From Bombyx mori (lineage: Eukaryota > Arthropoda > Insecta > Lepidoptera > Bombycidae), in the NCBI RefSeq assembly GCF_030269925.1, contig NC_085128.1, forward strand, positions 9,302,501-9,366,500: a stretch of 64,000 nt of DNA. The letters run 5' to 3'. Of the stretch, positions 1-11,300 are shown in pieces. The notes beneath the pieces were generated by a model. The model ran no database searches, was not told where the DNA came from, and worked only from the letters and a program-made list of their open reading frames with translations. The translations under genes and the position numbers were made by a program. Each line of letters opens with the position of its first letter. The first letter of the stretch is position 1.

Positions 1-299
1 AAAAAGTTGACAGGATTAAAAGTACAGCACTTGAAATATGAAATAGGGCTTACTTAAACAAAATACAAAATTTATATCGATAATACGCTTCAAATAACTG
101 AACAATGCAATTGTAATTTTTTTTCTATTAATATTTTTTTTTATAAGTTTGTGATCAAATGTCCGTTTCTAAATGAATTGTAGGGATATCTATCATTTAA
201 CAGAAGATATCTGGAAAAAATCGATTCGAACCAAAACAAGATAGTTTGCACAATATAATAAATACTAGTTCCGGAAATTCGACCCGTCGATTTAACTAA

Positions 300-425
300 T
301 AGGGTGAATGCAAAAATTTGTTTGTTTGTTTATTACGCTTTCACATCTTAAGCACTCAAGAGATCGTCATGATATTTTGCATACTTGATGTCAGAGGTAC
401 AAAACTTGACATAGGCTAAATCAAA
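300..425 (+). repeat. Helitron-derived fragment
   Basis: GGTGAATGCAAAAATTTGTT and ACGCTTTCAC words resemble the 5' part of the TCCC...CTAG Helitron family (6885-7209). No termini remain. Confidence 0.35.
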
Positions 426-909
426 AAAAGGGCCTACCCCGGGGGAATTCGGTGTCTTAAAAACTAATAATTCAACTACTTTTTTCTCAATCGACCATTT
501 TATTAAATGTATAAATAACAACAGATAAGTTAGGATGGGAAACTTAATAAAACAAAACTTAAAATAAAATGTGCAGAAAGGAAATTAAAAGAGGGAAAAT
601 AACATGTGTAATTCGTGGTAGAACTTTCTGGGCGTGAGGAGAATAACTTTATCGTTGGCATGCGGAACAGATAAAAGATATAAAATATCGAAATAAATCT
701 TGTTATACATTGTTAATTCCACTCAAGCACTCAGAGTGCTCAGTTTGAATGAAGTTCACCCACGCCATCGTAAAGGAGCCAAGTTTCAAGGTTAAAATTA
801 TTAATAAACATTAAAAATAATTAATAAAATAATCAGGTCAAGACTTAAGTTTTTATTCTTGTTTTTAAACATTAATAGAATGTGTTTTTTTGCAGACTGC
901 TGCTGGCCA

Positions 910-921
910 GTACTATATATA
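910..921 (+). promoter_or_regulatory. TATA box for the first RR-1 gene
   Basis: A TACTATATATATTT tract lies about 190 bases before the ATG at 1112. Initiation about 30 bases downstream would give a 5' leader of about 170 nt, longer than in the other cluster members, so a closer start cannot be excluded. Confidence 0.45.
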
Positions 922-1111
922 TTTGCGAGACCACTCGGCTGAGCGTACAAACAAAGCATACAAGCTGTTCAGGCGCCTGAATATAGTCTGTGTTTTTTTT
1001 TTACCGCGCAAACTGAGCACTGTGTGTCACGTAAAAAATACCTATACGCTTTGAATTTTTATCCATTTTATTTTATTTTAATTCTGTAATTAACGTATAA
1101 ACGAACCGAAA

Positions 1112-3610
1112 ATGAAATTGGTGAGCTAATTTTTTTGTCCTTTTTTGCAAAAAGCTTTCTGAAACTTCTGCAATATTTTCAATTTAATTTAAATTAATAA
1201 TTAGTTTCATTTGATAATAATAACTCAAATCTAATTATTATTAAAGAACGAGGGCTTATTTTTTAATTATTACTGTGCCGATTTTATTAAATCGATTTTC
1301 ATATTAATCAGTATATAGTAAGTGAAGATAAAATATATCTGGTTGCATCCCGTATTGTGAGCTTACGCGAGTAGATGACACAGTTCTGAATTAAAGACAG
1401 TCGTTAATATATACCTACATATACCTATATATGTAAATAAAAAGTTGACATTTAATTGGCATTAGTGGACGAGCTCACGGCCCACCCGGTGTTAAGTTGT
1501 TACTGGAGCCTATAGACATCTACAACGTAAATGCCGCCACCCACTTTAAGAGATGAGCTCTAAAGTCTCAGTGCAGTACAGTACAACGGCTGCCCCACCC
1601 TTCAACCCGAAACGCATTACTGCTTCACCGCAAAAATAGGCAGGGTGATGGTACCTACCCGCGCGGACTCACAAGACGTCCTACCACCAGTAAATCTAGT
1701 ACGTAACATACGTAATCTACCTACGTAAATGTATTATTTTTATTAGAATTATTAAACTTATTTTCTTCGGAATGATGGTGTGATGTCAAACAAAGTTTCA
1801 TTCCCAATTGTTTTCAGTTACTAGCATTGTGTTTGGTGGGAATCGTCGCTACTGCCCCTCCGCCTAGGGAGGTGCAAATATTAAAATACGAAAATGTCAA
1901 CAGTGGACGCGGCAGTTACAAATTCGGGTAAGTACTACCCAATTATAAAACGTAGTAGATATTAGGTCTGACATACCTCACCCGCCATCCCCAGTGGAGG
2001 GTGGGAGTCTGGCGATATCCTCCAGACCAAAAAAAAAAGAAAAAAAAGTCTTTACCGATGCTGTTTAGTCTACAGAAAGTTAAGTCTTTTTTTGGGGATT
2101 TTTGAAGTGAAAACTTCTTCAGCATCATTGTGATTCAAAAGTCGATGAAACGAAAAAGCGGCAGTAAAAAAAGACAGGCACATAAATTCATAATATTTCA
2201 CGTGAGAGATGAGATAGGAAGCATTGTATAGTGTTTCTTATATTCGAAGCTCTCTTTGTGCTCTGCTTCGTACCTAATATTCGTAATATATACATATAAA
2301 ATGTAAAATAATTATCAAAATTTGGTATTACTATGATTATTACAAAAACCTACAATTATCCTTTTCCGGAAATTTTACATTCGTCTCATTATCAGAAGCC
2401 AAAATTTTCAAGGTTTCACTTCTACCACATGTGAATTGCACACATTTTTTTTGTTTCTACGAATCAAAACGTGCATGTCAAAATATGATCAATCAAAATG
2501 TGCACAAAATTGAGGGATCTCTGTTTAAGTATTGCTTAGGTGCTAAGCTAAGGTCTAATCGACATGTTGACCGCTTATGATTATTCAAAATAATATTTTT
2601 TTCATTGCAAGTGCAATGCAGTTCCACGAGACAATAATGAGTCATGCTTCCGTTTTTTTCCCTACCTATTCTAGTAATCTCAAGGGGCTATACTAGATTC
2701 GCAGTACGAGTAGGTGAGCTCACGGGGCTCTAACCTGACGGGTCTGTTTGTAATGTTCACTCCGTACAGGTCATTAAAGCTGTGAGCCGTTTGTGCGGCA
2801 TTGCTACCGCGTTCAGAACTCGAATTCCCTAAGTACTCGTATTTTATCGTGTCCACATTGATGAAAAAGATACAAATGTACTGGAAACAAAACACTAATC
2901 AATAAACAAATGACTGAAATTGAAAAGAGATTTCCATATTTGTTAAATAAAATTTATTTCAATTTAGAATTTATTTCAGTCATACGTACATACATTACAT
3001 TACAAATTGCCAGTAATTTAAAACAGCAAAGGTAAAGCTATCGTGTCCCCATTGATGAAAAATATACAAATGTACTGGAAATAAAACACTAATCAGTAAA
3101 TAAATGACTGAATTTGAAAAGAGCTTTCCATATTTTTTAAATAAAATAATTTATTTCAATTTATAATTTATTTCAGTCATACATACATATATTACGTTTT
3201 AAATTTCCAGTAATTTAAAACAGCATAGGTAAAGCTCTATTATTTAGAATTTCAACAAAAAAGTACTAGAAACAACATAAGATGCGCTAGGATTAAATTC
3301 GTTTACAGATTGTATCACCTATATTAATATGTATAGTATACTGTTAAGAGCAGGCAAGTTAACGGTATATCTAATTATTTACAGATTCGGGCAATCCGAT
3401 GGCACCAGATTTGAGCAGGAAGGTGCGCTGAAGAACGAGGGCCAAGAACACGAATCCTTGTCCGTTAGAGGTCAATTTTCTTGGGTGGGTCCAGACGGCG
3501 TTACCTATACCGTGACTTATGTGGCTGATGAAGACGGCTACCAACCAGAAATAGAGCAAGGTCCCGGCGGAGCTTTACCTTCATCAATACTTTCCTCTTT
3601 AGCCGGTTAA
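1112..3610 (+). CDS. RR-1 cuticle protein, 3 exons (114 aa)
   Basis: Structural protein of soft larval-type cuticle that should bind chitin after secretion from the epidermis. CDS exons: 1112-1120 (Met-Lys-Leu, donor gtgagc), 1818-1927 (acceptor tttcag, donor gtaagt) and 3385-3610 (acceptor ttacag, stop TAA); 345 nt join in frame with a phase-2 second intron. Residues 1-16 form a hydrophobic signal peptide ending near Ala-Pro-Pro. The RR core begins at a Gly-Ser-Tyr-Lys-Phe motif (about residue 34) and has SDGT, ALKNEG, VRG, PDGVTY and YVADEDGYQP blocks, then a GPGG tail ending SSLAG. The start is the only ATG that gives a signal peptide in phase. Length and exon plan match small insect CPR proteins. 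A 194-bp tandem repeat, a MITE and LINE fragments sit in intron 2. The neighbour downstream is a close paralogue in the same orientation. The family call is firm; the exact CPR number is not known to me. Confidence 0.9.
1465..1692 (-). mobile_element. Bm1 SINE copy (3' part)
   Basis: GGACGAGCTCACGGCCCACC through GTCCTACCACCAG in antisense. In intron 1 of the first RR-1 gene. Confidence 0.88.
1955..2048 (+). repeat. Short retroposon 3' end with A-rich tail
   Basis: GGAGGGTGGGAGTCTGGCG-type sequence followed by an A run with G interruptions (2029-2048), in intron 2 of the first RR-1 gene. The family is not identified. Confidence 0.4.
2100..2432. repeat. TIR-type MITE, copy 1
   Basis: Starts TTGAAGTGAAAACTT and ends AAGGTTTCACTTCTACCAC, an imperfect inverted repeat. 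It shares both ends and internal words with 11821-12175. No coding capacity. In intron 2 of the first RR-1 gene. Confidence 0.5.
2655..2800 (-). repeat. LINE/SINE 3' fragment
   Basis: TTTTTTTCCCTACCTATTCTAG followed by GTAGGTGAGCTCA-type sequence, matching the block at 50497-50650. The T run at the left marks a minus-strand poly-A end. Confidence 0.4.
2845..3233. repeat. Two-copy tandem repeat, 194-bp unit
   Basis: Unit 1 (2845-3038) and unit 2 (3039-3233) both begin TATCGTGTCC and end GCA(A/T)AGGTAAAGC; the copies are close to identical apart from a few substitutions and short indels. It lies in intron 2 of the first RR-1 gene. Confidence 0.85.
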
Positions 3611-3650
3611 AAAGATATGTTGTTGGTAAATTCAGTTAATGTAGTTTTAA

Positions 3651-3656
3651 AATAAA
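3651..3656 (+). terminator. AATAAA polyadenylation signal, first RR-1 gene
   Basis: AATAAA 41 bases after the TAA stop, followed by a T-rich stretch. This fits the short 3' UTR usual for these genes. Confidence 0.75.
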
Positions 3657-3796
3657 TAATTTTTTTTTACTTATTTCGTTTTTCTATTTTATGTGTCCTT
3701 TTCTACTAGGTAACAACAACCTGTATATAAATATTTTCTCTTATTTTTTTTTCTTTGATTGAAATGACATAGGTATTACGAGTATTAGTTAAGCCC

Positions 3797-4248
3797 AACT
3801 AAGCGCCCTGTAAGAGATCAAATTTGTTTTACAGATTTGTTTGTCAAACTTTACGTTTTCATCAATAATAGCTTAAACGCTCAAACCAAAGATCAAACAA
3901 ATTTGTTAACTGGTCCGTAGATTCGATTTTCTCCTTGCTGTAACGAGACGTCGTGTCGACCAACGACTGAGATTTTGTTTGACAAACACCAAATCAAATC
4001 AAATCAAATCAAAAAAATTTTTATTCAACATAAATGAAAGTACATACTTGTTGAACGTCAAAAGAACTACCGTACCCCCCATACACCCCCATACACGTTC
4101 AAACTTGTTTGTCAAACGCGCCGTCAATCAAGATTTCCGTCAAACACGTAGACTGTTTGACTAACGCGTCAAACAAAGCTGCATAGTGTCAAATAATTTT
4201 ACAAAACGTAAAATTTCACAAACAATTTGATCGTTTACAGGGTGCTTT
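3797..4248. mobile_element. MITE with about 50-bp terminal inverted repeats, with a LINE tail inside
   Basis: The left end GCGCCCTGTAAGAGATCAAA and right end TTTGATCGTTTACAGGGTGC are inverted copies that extend about 50 bases each (both reach ACGTTTT). The interior at about 3989-4096 is a minus-strand LINE 3' end (AAATCAAATC tandem units, then TTATTCAACATAAATG). It is non-coding; the transposon superfamily is not assigned. Confidence 0.65.
3989..4096 (-). repeat. LINE 3' end with AAATC tandem tail, inside the MITE
   Basis: Reverse-strand 3' end: four AAATC units, then TTTTATTCAACATAAATGAA and ACTTGTTGAACGTC. The same fragment recurs at 42977-43060. The end of the CR1-like LINE at 63519 is related (ATTCAACAAGTGTG). 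Confidence 0.6.
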
Positions 4249-5090
4249 ACTGTTATGCGTCAAACCGGATTGAGTTCCAATAAAAAATCAGCTTTACTAT
4301 CTAATATTATAAAGTGTCAATGCAAATACAATGAGTACAATCGTTCATAGATATTTATTAATTAATCATTTGGTATTATAATTTAAATTCGTTTACTGAT
4401 AAATGACAACAATGCACCTAAAAATGCTGAAATTATAAAAAAGAGCTGGAAAAGAGGTGGCAAAGGGTCGATTTCGTAACAGGGGCAAACAAAACACACA
4501 AACTTTGGGGAAGAATACTTCGGATAAGTCAAGGGAACATTAGCAGCCGCAGCGTACGTTGTCCGCGGTCGATATGAAACCGGACTGTATAAAAAATAAC
4601 CCGTATTAAACGATGTGACCCTTTTTTTTTGTAAATTCGGACATTCTCGGCATAAGACCTTTGTCTCTGTGTATAATACTGCTTACATAATATCACTATA
4701 TTTAAATTATTACCTGAAAATATATCATTAAAATTTGGTAATCGAACTACTTACAATAAAATAAATGTTTATTTTAAACTTTCTATTTACTGTAATTACT
4801 CTATTCGATAATAAATGTATATCAGTTAGCCTATCGTGTTTTATTTATCTCATGTAATCACGAAAATCACTTCATCGTTATTATGTATTCCTTTAACATT
4901 ATTGTTTTCGAATGCGCCCAATCGTCTATAATTAAAAACTTAAAAGTTTCGAAATACCCCTTGTCAAAGATGTCCTCAAACTTTACGCGTCTTGCCTTCG
5001 TCGTGTCGTAGGAGTGGTCACACAAAACGTTGTAACGAACTACGTACGTTAACTAATAATGGTATGTTGCAATGCAAATATTCAGAAATG

Positions 5091-5097
5091 TATATAA
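5091..5097 (+). promoter_or_regulatory. TATA box of the second RR-1 gene
   Basis: TATATAA lies 61 bases before the ATG, with an ACACAGTTG initiator-like string about 30 bases downstream. The geometry is that of a strong TATA-driven epidermal gene. Confidence 0.7.
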
Positions 5098-5151
5098 TAA
5101 GAGTTAAGTAAATGCTGACAAACACAGTTGAAGTTGAGAAGCGTATACAAC

Positions 5152-6605
5152 ATGATGAAATTAGTCAGTATCTCAGTGAATTTTTCGTTGTGATTAAAAT
5201 TATATTTGTACATTTAAAAATTATAAATAAACAGTAATATATCGTTACTAAACTTTTAATGATGCTTTTAATGATTTATTATGTTTAGTTTAACAAACTC
5301 TCTCAGTCCAGTTTCAAAACTTCGTGGATGAAATAAATAAAAAAAACTAAAACTTTGTAACTTGTGTTCGCAGTTGGTTTTGTTCAGTTTCTTGGCGTTG
5401 GCCCATTCAGCACCACAAGGACCGAAGGACGATAATGTACAACTCTTGAAATTCGACAGTGATAATGACGGACTCGGTTCTTACAGGTTCCTGTAAGTAT
5501 TCCATTTTATAACTTTAGATGATGTCCATTTTAATTATTTTTCTTTAAGTTCAATTCGACATTTTTGTCAACATCTTTTGTCATCATTGTCATCAGATCT
5601 GTTTGATGTTAAATGAGTCACTGCCCTTACGGTTTCATGTTCAATAGCCGCTCTTGGACATCGACAATCTAGGGTTAAGGATTTTTCATGGTAGGTAATC
5701 CGAAGATCTGTACAGTGGCTAACCTAGTGCGTATTTTTGCTATTGATGTTACAGCGTGATCTCGCTACTTCTAGGCATTAGGGTGGAATTTTAATACATT
5801 TTAATAACGACTGCCCTAATCTTTAGACTTACAATTGCTTTGCGGCAGACATAAGCTTACAATACGGTTTGGTACGAGTAATTACATAAAGTAGATAATT
5901 CTGCAAGCTTGACTTTAATTACTTTGTATTTTTTTTTAATTAATTGCTTAGATGGGTGGACGAGCTCACAGCCCACCTGGTGCTAAGGGGTTACTGGAGC
6001 CCATAGACATCTACAACGTAAATGCGCCACCCACCTTGAGATATAAGTTCTAAGGTCTCAATATAGTTACAACGGCTGCCCCACCCTTCAAACCGAAACG
6101 CATTACTGCTTCACGGCAGAAATAGGCAGGGTGGTGGTACCTATCCGCGCGGACTCACAAGAGGTCCTACCACCAGGTATTTCAATTGTATTCTTTCATT
6201 ATTCTTGTATTCTTTCATTATTCCTAAGCACATGTTGGTTACAGCTTTACTTAGAAAAAATAATATCCAGCATAATCACATTATCAGATAGAATAAATAC
6301 GAGCTATCCTAATTATTAGGTCGCAGACTCTTTAAGATATCAGTAACATAAATTTAACTTAATTTAAACTATTTTACAGATACGAGCAGACTGACGGATC
6401 AAAACGTGATGAGCAAGGCGAGGTCATTAATGTAGGGACTGATGATGAATCTATAGTGATTAAAGGATCATATTCTTGGGTGGCACCAGATGGTATCACA
6501 TACACCGTGACATACGTCGCAGATGACAAAGGCTTCCAGCCATCTATAGAGCAAGGCCCCGGTGGTGCTATACCATCGTCAGTAATAGCATCGCTTGTTG
6601 GATAA
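5152..6605 (+). CDS. RR-1 cuticle protein, 3 exons (118 aa)
   Basis: Chitin-binding structural protein of the cuticle. Exons: 5152-5163 (Met-Met-Lys-Leu, donor gtcagt), 5374-5492 (acceptor cgcag, donor gtaagt) and 6380-6605 (acceptor ttacag, stop TAA); 357 nt join in frame, second intron phase 2. The signal peptide spans residues 1-19 (Leu-rich, ending in Ser-Ala before Pro-Gln-Gly). The RR core follows GSYRF (about residue 39) with YEQTDGSKRDEQG, VKGSYSW, PDGITYTVTYVAD and GFQP. The C-terminus is Gln-Gly-Pro-Gly-Gly...ASLVG, almost the same as the upstream gene, so the two are a tandem duplicate. An antisense Bm1 SINE (about 5931-6176) lies in intron 2. A second in-frame ATG follows the first directly and either could start. 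The donor of exon 1 is non-optimal (gtcagt) but is the only choice that keeps the frame. Confidence 0.92.
5931..6176 (-). mobile_element. Bm1 SINE copy
   Basis: Antisense, from a T run through ATTGCTTAGATGGGTGGACG to CCTACCACCAGG. In intron 2 of the second RR-1 gene. Confidence 0.9.
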
Positions 6606-6661
6606 AGAATTACCTAAGTTTACTATATGATATCGTAATATTAGTATTGTTGGCTGGTATT

Positions 6662-6667
6662 ATTAAA
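6662..6667 (+). terminator. ATTAAA polyadenylation signal
   Basis: ATTAAA variant signal 57 bases after the stop, followed by a GT/T-rich stretch. No AATAAA lies closer. Confidence 0.5.
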
Positions 6668-6884
6668 TTTAGGTACAATTTGTAGAATTGTTTTATTTAT
6701 TTTCCATAAATCTAATATGGCCATAGTCAAAAGTTAACTGCTTTGATTTACACTTAAAGCAAATTCCAAAAGGGCATAGACAAATAATCAATGTTTTTAG
6801 AAAATATAGACCAATTTAAGAAAATAATTTGAGTATTTTTTAAAGTTTCACCATAGTTTTTTTAATAACTATTTTATTTGAAAA

Positions 6885-7209
6885 CTAGCTTTTGCTCGCG
6901 ACTTCGTCCGCATGGAATAGCTACTTTGGCATAACGCTAAATTTTACCCGCGACTTCATTTACAGTACTCAGGATTGGAACTTCATTACTGAACCGGTAG
7001 ATGGCATTGAAGAAGCTAGATTTTGAGGTTTTTTTGACAAACAATTTTAATTTTACGTAAAAAATATTTTTTTCCTAATAAAAAGTATCCTATGTTACTT
7101 CTAATACCTCCAAGAATATGTGTACAAAGTTTCATGATGATCGGTTGAGTAGATTTCGCGTGAAAGCGTAACAAACAAACTTACATTCGCATTTATATAT
7201 TAGTAGGGA
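6885..7209 (-). mobile_element. Non-autonomous Helitron, 'TCCC...CTAG' family
   Basis: On the minus strand the element starts TCCCTACTAATATATAAATG and ends GCGAGCAAAAGCTAG, with a GCGGACGAAGTCGCG hairpin before the end. It is flanked by A and T, so there is no target duplication. Non-coding. Confidence 0.7.
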
Positions 7210-7274
7210 TGTGACATAATCAGTGACATAAAGTAAAGCCCGTTCATTTAATAAATACTTTTCAATATTTTCTA

Positions 7275-7866
7275 CTAGCTGACCCGGCAGACTTCGTAGT
7301 GCCTCAATCGATAAATAAAAGACCTAAACTTTTGTATAAAATCTTATACCTTTAAACGAGCAATTCTTGTATATTAATATATATGTATATAATCTGAATC
7401 TCGGAAACGGCTCCAACGATTTTCATAAAACTTAATATACAGGGGATTTCGGGGGTGATAAATCGATCTAGCAACGATTTATTTTCAGAAAATGTTGTTT
7501 TATTCGTGTTTTCCATAATCAGCTCTTCCCGACATCTATTGGCGAATAATAATACTATTTTTCGTAATTGAGGGCAACTGACCGCTTTAAAGACACAACA
7601 AGATGGCGTTATCAAAAAAAAAAACGAGCAAAGCTCGGTCGTCATCTAGTAATCTTAAAACAAACAAAAGGAATCCGTCCGACGGGGGACACATCAAAGG
7701 AAAAATAAAATTGTGATTTTTATTTAATTCCGAGCATTTTCATATTTATCTACCTTTTAAACCTTCTCTGGACTTCTAAAAATAATTCAAGACCAAAATT
7801 AGCCAAATCGGTCCAGCCAGTCTCGAGTTTTAGCGAGACTAACGAACAGCAATTTATATATATAGA
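7275..7866 (-). mobile_element. Non-autonomous Helitron interrupted by another Helitron
   Basis: Minus-strand 5' end TCTATATATA...TTGCTGTTCG at 7866; 3' end GCCGGGTCAGCTAG at 7275. The same family is at 25106-25350, 37572-37803 and 38109-38393. A different Helitron (7342-7649) is inserted cleanly between an A and a T. Confidence 0.8.
7342..7649 (+). mobile_element. Nested non-autonomous Helitron
   Basis: Starts TCTTATACCTTTAAACGAGC and ends CGAGCAAAGCTCGGTCG..CTAG, with a perfect 5-bp-stem hairpin (CGAGC-AAA-GCTCG) just before the end. Removing it restores the host repeat exactly as seen at 37640-37650. Confidence 0.82.
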
Positions 7867-8339
7867 TTACACGAACTAAGCACAGTATCTCTAAAAACAC
7901 GTTCGGGTTGTTATATGTACATTGTATTCATGAACAGGACTATAAGTCATAACAGTATTCAAAGCATGAGTACCTCCTTTATCGTTCTAAATTATCTGTT
8001 TCTATCAAGCCAATCATGGCGACATTTCAAGACTATATAGCTAAAGTCAAACACTATTTGAGTAACATTAATGGTAATCAAAGAAAAAAATCCTTAAGAA
8101 TGAATTTTCTAGAATTAACCAGCCTTTTCCTCGAAACGGTTTTTCAATCATAAAAAAGGTCAATGATCGTTATATACTTATTTCTATGGCGTTTTAAAAA
8201 GCGCAAAGACTAACGTCAAAAAATGAAATTTACTATTTGTACGTCAACGCGGTATTACAATTCGTGTCCTAAAGCCTTCAAAATTATTACAACCGAACGT
8301 TCCTTCTAGAATATTTATGAATAAAACAGTATACGTATA

Positions 8340-11300
8340 ATGGCTAAAATAAATAATACATTCAACACGGGGGAGATCGTTTTGTCTGCAATCAAGAAAC
8401 TCATGAAAAACACTGGCTGGACAACTCGTACCATCATTAAGTTTATTAAATTAGAATACAGTATCTCTGACCCCAAGATAAATCGAAAGGTATCCAGGTC
8501 AGTGTTACTTTTCCCTTTTAAAAAATAATGTGCGTAATCGATGCCTTGTTCAGTAGAGTCAACGTTCCTAAGTTACAAAGTTGCATGTGAAAATGTGGTA
8601 TTTCGTTTCCCGAAATACATATCAGAATAAACTCTTCTGCTAGTAGTCATCTAGCAGAATCATTATATGGCAGTCATCCAGCAGAATCATAATATATCAT
8701 TATAATTATATTATAATACATGATTCCTGCATTATATTATAATGCACGATTCCTTAAATCATGCAGGATCGGTAGTTTGCATCTTCAGCCAAGTTCATTA
8801 GGTGTTCTTGAGTACCGAAGTAATCCGTGAGGATTCGAATTAAAAGTCTTAACTAACTTCTACAAACCCTTCCCTCTACGTCTCTATTCGTATCACTCAG
8901 AATCTCGGATAATAATTATATCTTATCTCCAAAGTATTGAACCTCCATTAGAGCTTTACTTTTTAATATATTTTGATGAACATATAGAGCTGTTAATTAT
9001 TTTGTAACAAAAATTATCTCATAGACGTAATGTAGAACCATACTGTGATTTAAAAAAATATGTAAATTATCTATATAAGATGCCGTCAAAGCGTCTAGAT
9101 GCTAAAAAGAACGCCAAAATCAACCAAGATGTAGCTCTCTGGTTCGAATATAATTTTCCCACAACAATAATTCCTCAGTAGTGAGTCTTTGACCTCTATG
9201 TCATGGTCGGCAGTGGCATTCATAATCTGAAATCACTCGGCTATTGTTCACCGATACCTGTCAATAGTTATGAGCTAAATAAATTAAAATACCATACTAA
9301 TTTAAATTGACATACACCAAGCATCCAAATTAATCGGAAAATGCGGGTATTATTCCTGGTTATACTAGTATATTTCTACTACGAAAGGAAAATGTTTCAG
9401 TTTCCTAAATGATCGGGAAGCGTTCAAAAATCACTGCAAAAATGATGTCGGTTTTTTGTTATATCAGATTTATTAGGTGTTGATTTATTGTCGTTTCACT
9501 TTTTTCGATAGCCCCTTAGGCCGCCAACAAAACGTATGATAAGGAAGTTCGTTCCAATAATAAATATTGGAATAATAGTTTAATAAATAAATTCGTTTAT
9601 AGAAGTGCTGAAATACATAGACATCTACAACGTAAATGCGCCACCCACCTTGAGATATGAGTTCTAAGGTTTCAGTATAATTATAACGGCCGCCCCGCCC
9701 TTCAAACCGAAACGCATTACTACTTCACGGCTGAAATAGGCAGGGAGGTGGTACCTACCCGTGCGGACTCACAAGAGGTCCTACCACCCGTAATTACGCA
9801 AATTATATTTTTGTGGGTTTGATTTTTATTACACGATGTTATTTCTTCACCGTGGAAGTCAATCGTGAACATTTGTTAAGTACGTATTTCATTAGAAAAA
9901 TAGATACCTGCCTGCCGGATTCGAATACCGTTGCATTGCTGGATATAAATGCACCGGCCGTCTTACGTCCGGCCATGATGACTTCTACGACTTCAACGAC
10001 GATCACAACTATTTCTATGCATGCTTCTAGATGAGTAACAACATTGTGGCGTTACTGTTTAATATTAATCATTGTTCGGTAATCGCTTATCTGAGATAGG
10101 TCGTGAGCTCCACTGCTCATAAATTAAAAAAAAAATCGTTTTAATACAGTACAGTAGCATCAAATGAAGGTGTAGTACTCGTAACAACGTCCAGTCGTGT
10201 CCTTGGCGTTCAAATATACAGTTTATGAATATAGTCAATCGCAGTGTTACAGACGTTCATAACTCACAGTCAACAAATGGGCATAAAATCTCAAAGAATG
10301 TTTTACCACATTAACCCAGATTGTGTTTGTTCAAAAAACAACCGTATCATTCATTTTTTTTTTTAGAAAACTATATCGAGAAACAAAAATCAAACCTGAA
10401 CAACAGATAATTATGCTTCATAATATGACAGAGAACCTGTGTAGATTTAATTGTAATTGCCACTCCTGCAACGAAATAATTCGTTTTGATGGATAAAACA
10501 CTCTATTGATACAAACCGACTTTGTTAATACAAAAAAATCAGTCTTCGAATTTTTAAGGACAGCGTTAGCACCGCTAACCATTAAACAAAATGCTGGGAG
10601 TCCTCAACAGAGCGAAGCGGTACTTCACGCCTGGACAAAGACTTTTTCTTTATAAAGCACAAGTTCGGCCTCGCGTGGAGTACTGCTCCCATCTCTGGGC
10701 CGGGGCTCCCAAATACCAGCTTCTTCCATTTGACTCCATACATAGGAGGGCCGTTCGAATTGTCGATAATCCCATTCTCACGGATCGTTTGGAACCTCTG
10801 GGTCTGCGGAGGGACCCTCTGTATTTTGTACCGTATGTTCCATGGGGAGTGCTCTGAGGAATTGTTCGAGATGATACCGGCATCTCGTTTTTACCATCGC
10901 ACCGCCCGCCACCAGAGTAGAGTTCATCCATACTACCTGGAGCCACTGCGGTCATCCACAGTGCGTTTCCAGAGATCTTTTTTACCACGTACCATCCGGC
11001 TATGGAATGAGCTCCCCTCCACGGTGTTTCCCGAGCGCTATGACATGTCCTTCTTCAAACGAGGCTTGTGGAGAGTATTAAGCGATAGGCAGCGGCTTGG
11101 CTCTGGCCCTGGCATTGCTGAATTCCATGGGTGACGGTAACCACTCACCACCAGGTGGGCCGTACGCTCGTCTGCCTACAAGGGCAATAAAAAAATAAAA
11201 AAATAAAAAAATTCTGTCCGTGAAATAAGACGTTTGTGCAAGTAAACTAAAAAAATTGTGAGTTCTCCTTAATGATACTTAATGAGACTTTTTTCCAGGA

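Noticed and set aside
739..800. ATGAAGTTC start with open frame and a following GGTTAAAA donor, below a TATA-like box
   Set aside because: It resembles a cuticle first exon, but the frame has no signal peptide, no partner exon follows, and the gene starting at 1112 has its own complete plan.
9813..10034. 73-codon frame starting at 9813
   Set aside because: Largely antisense Bm1 head sequence.
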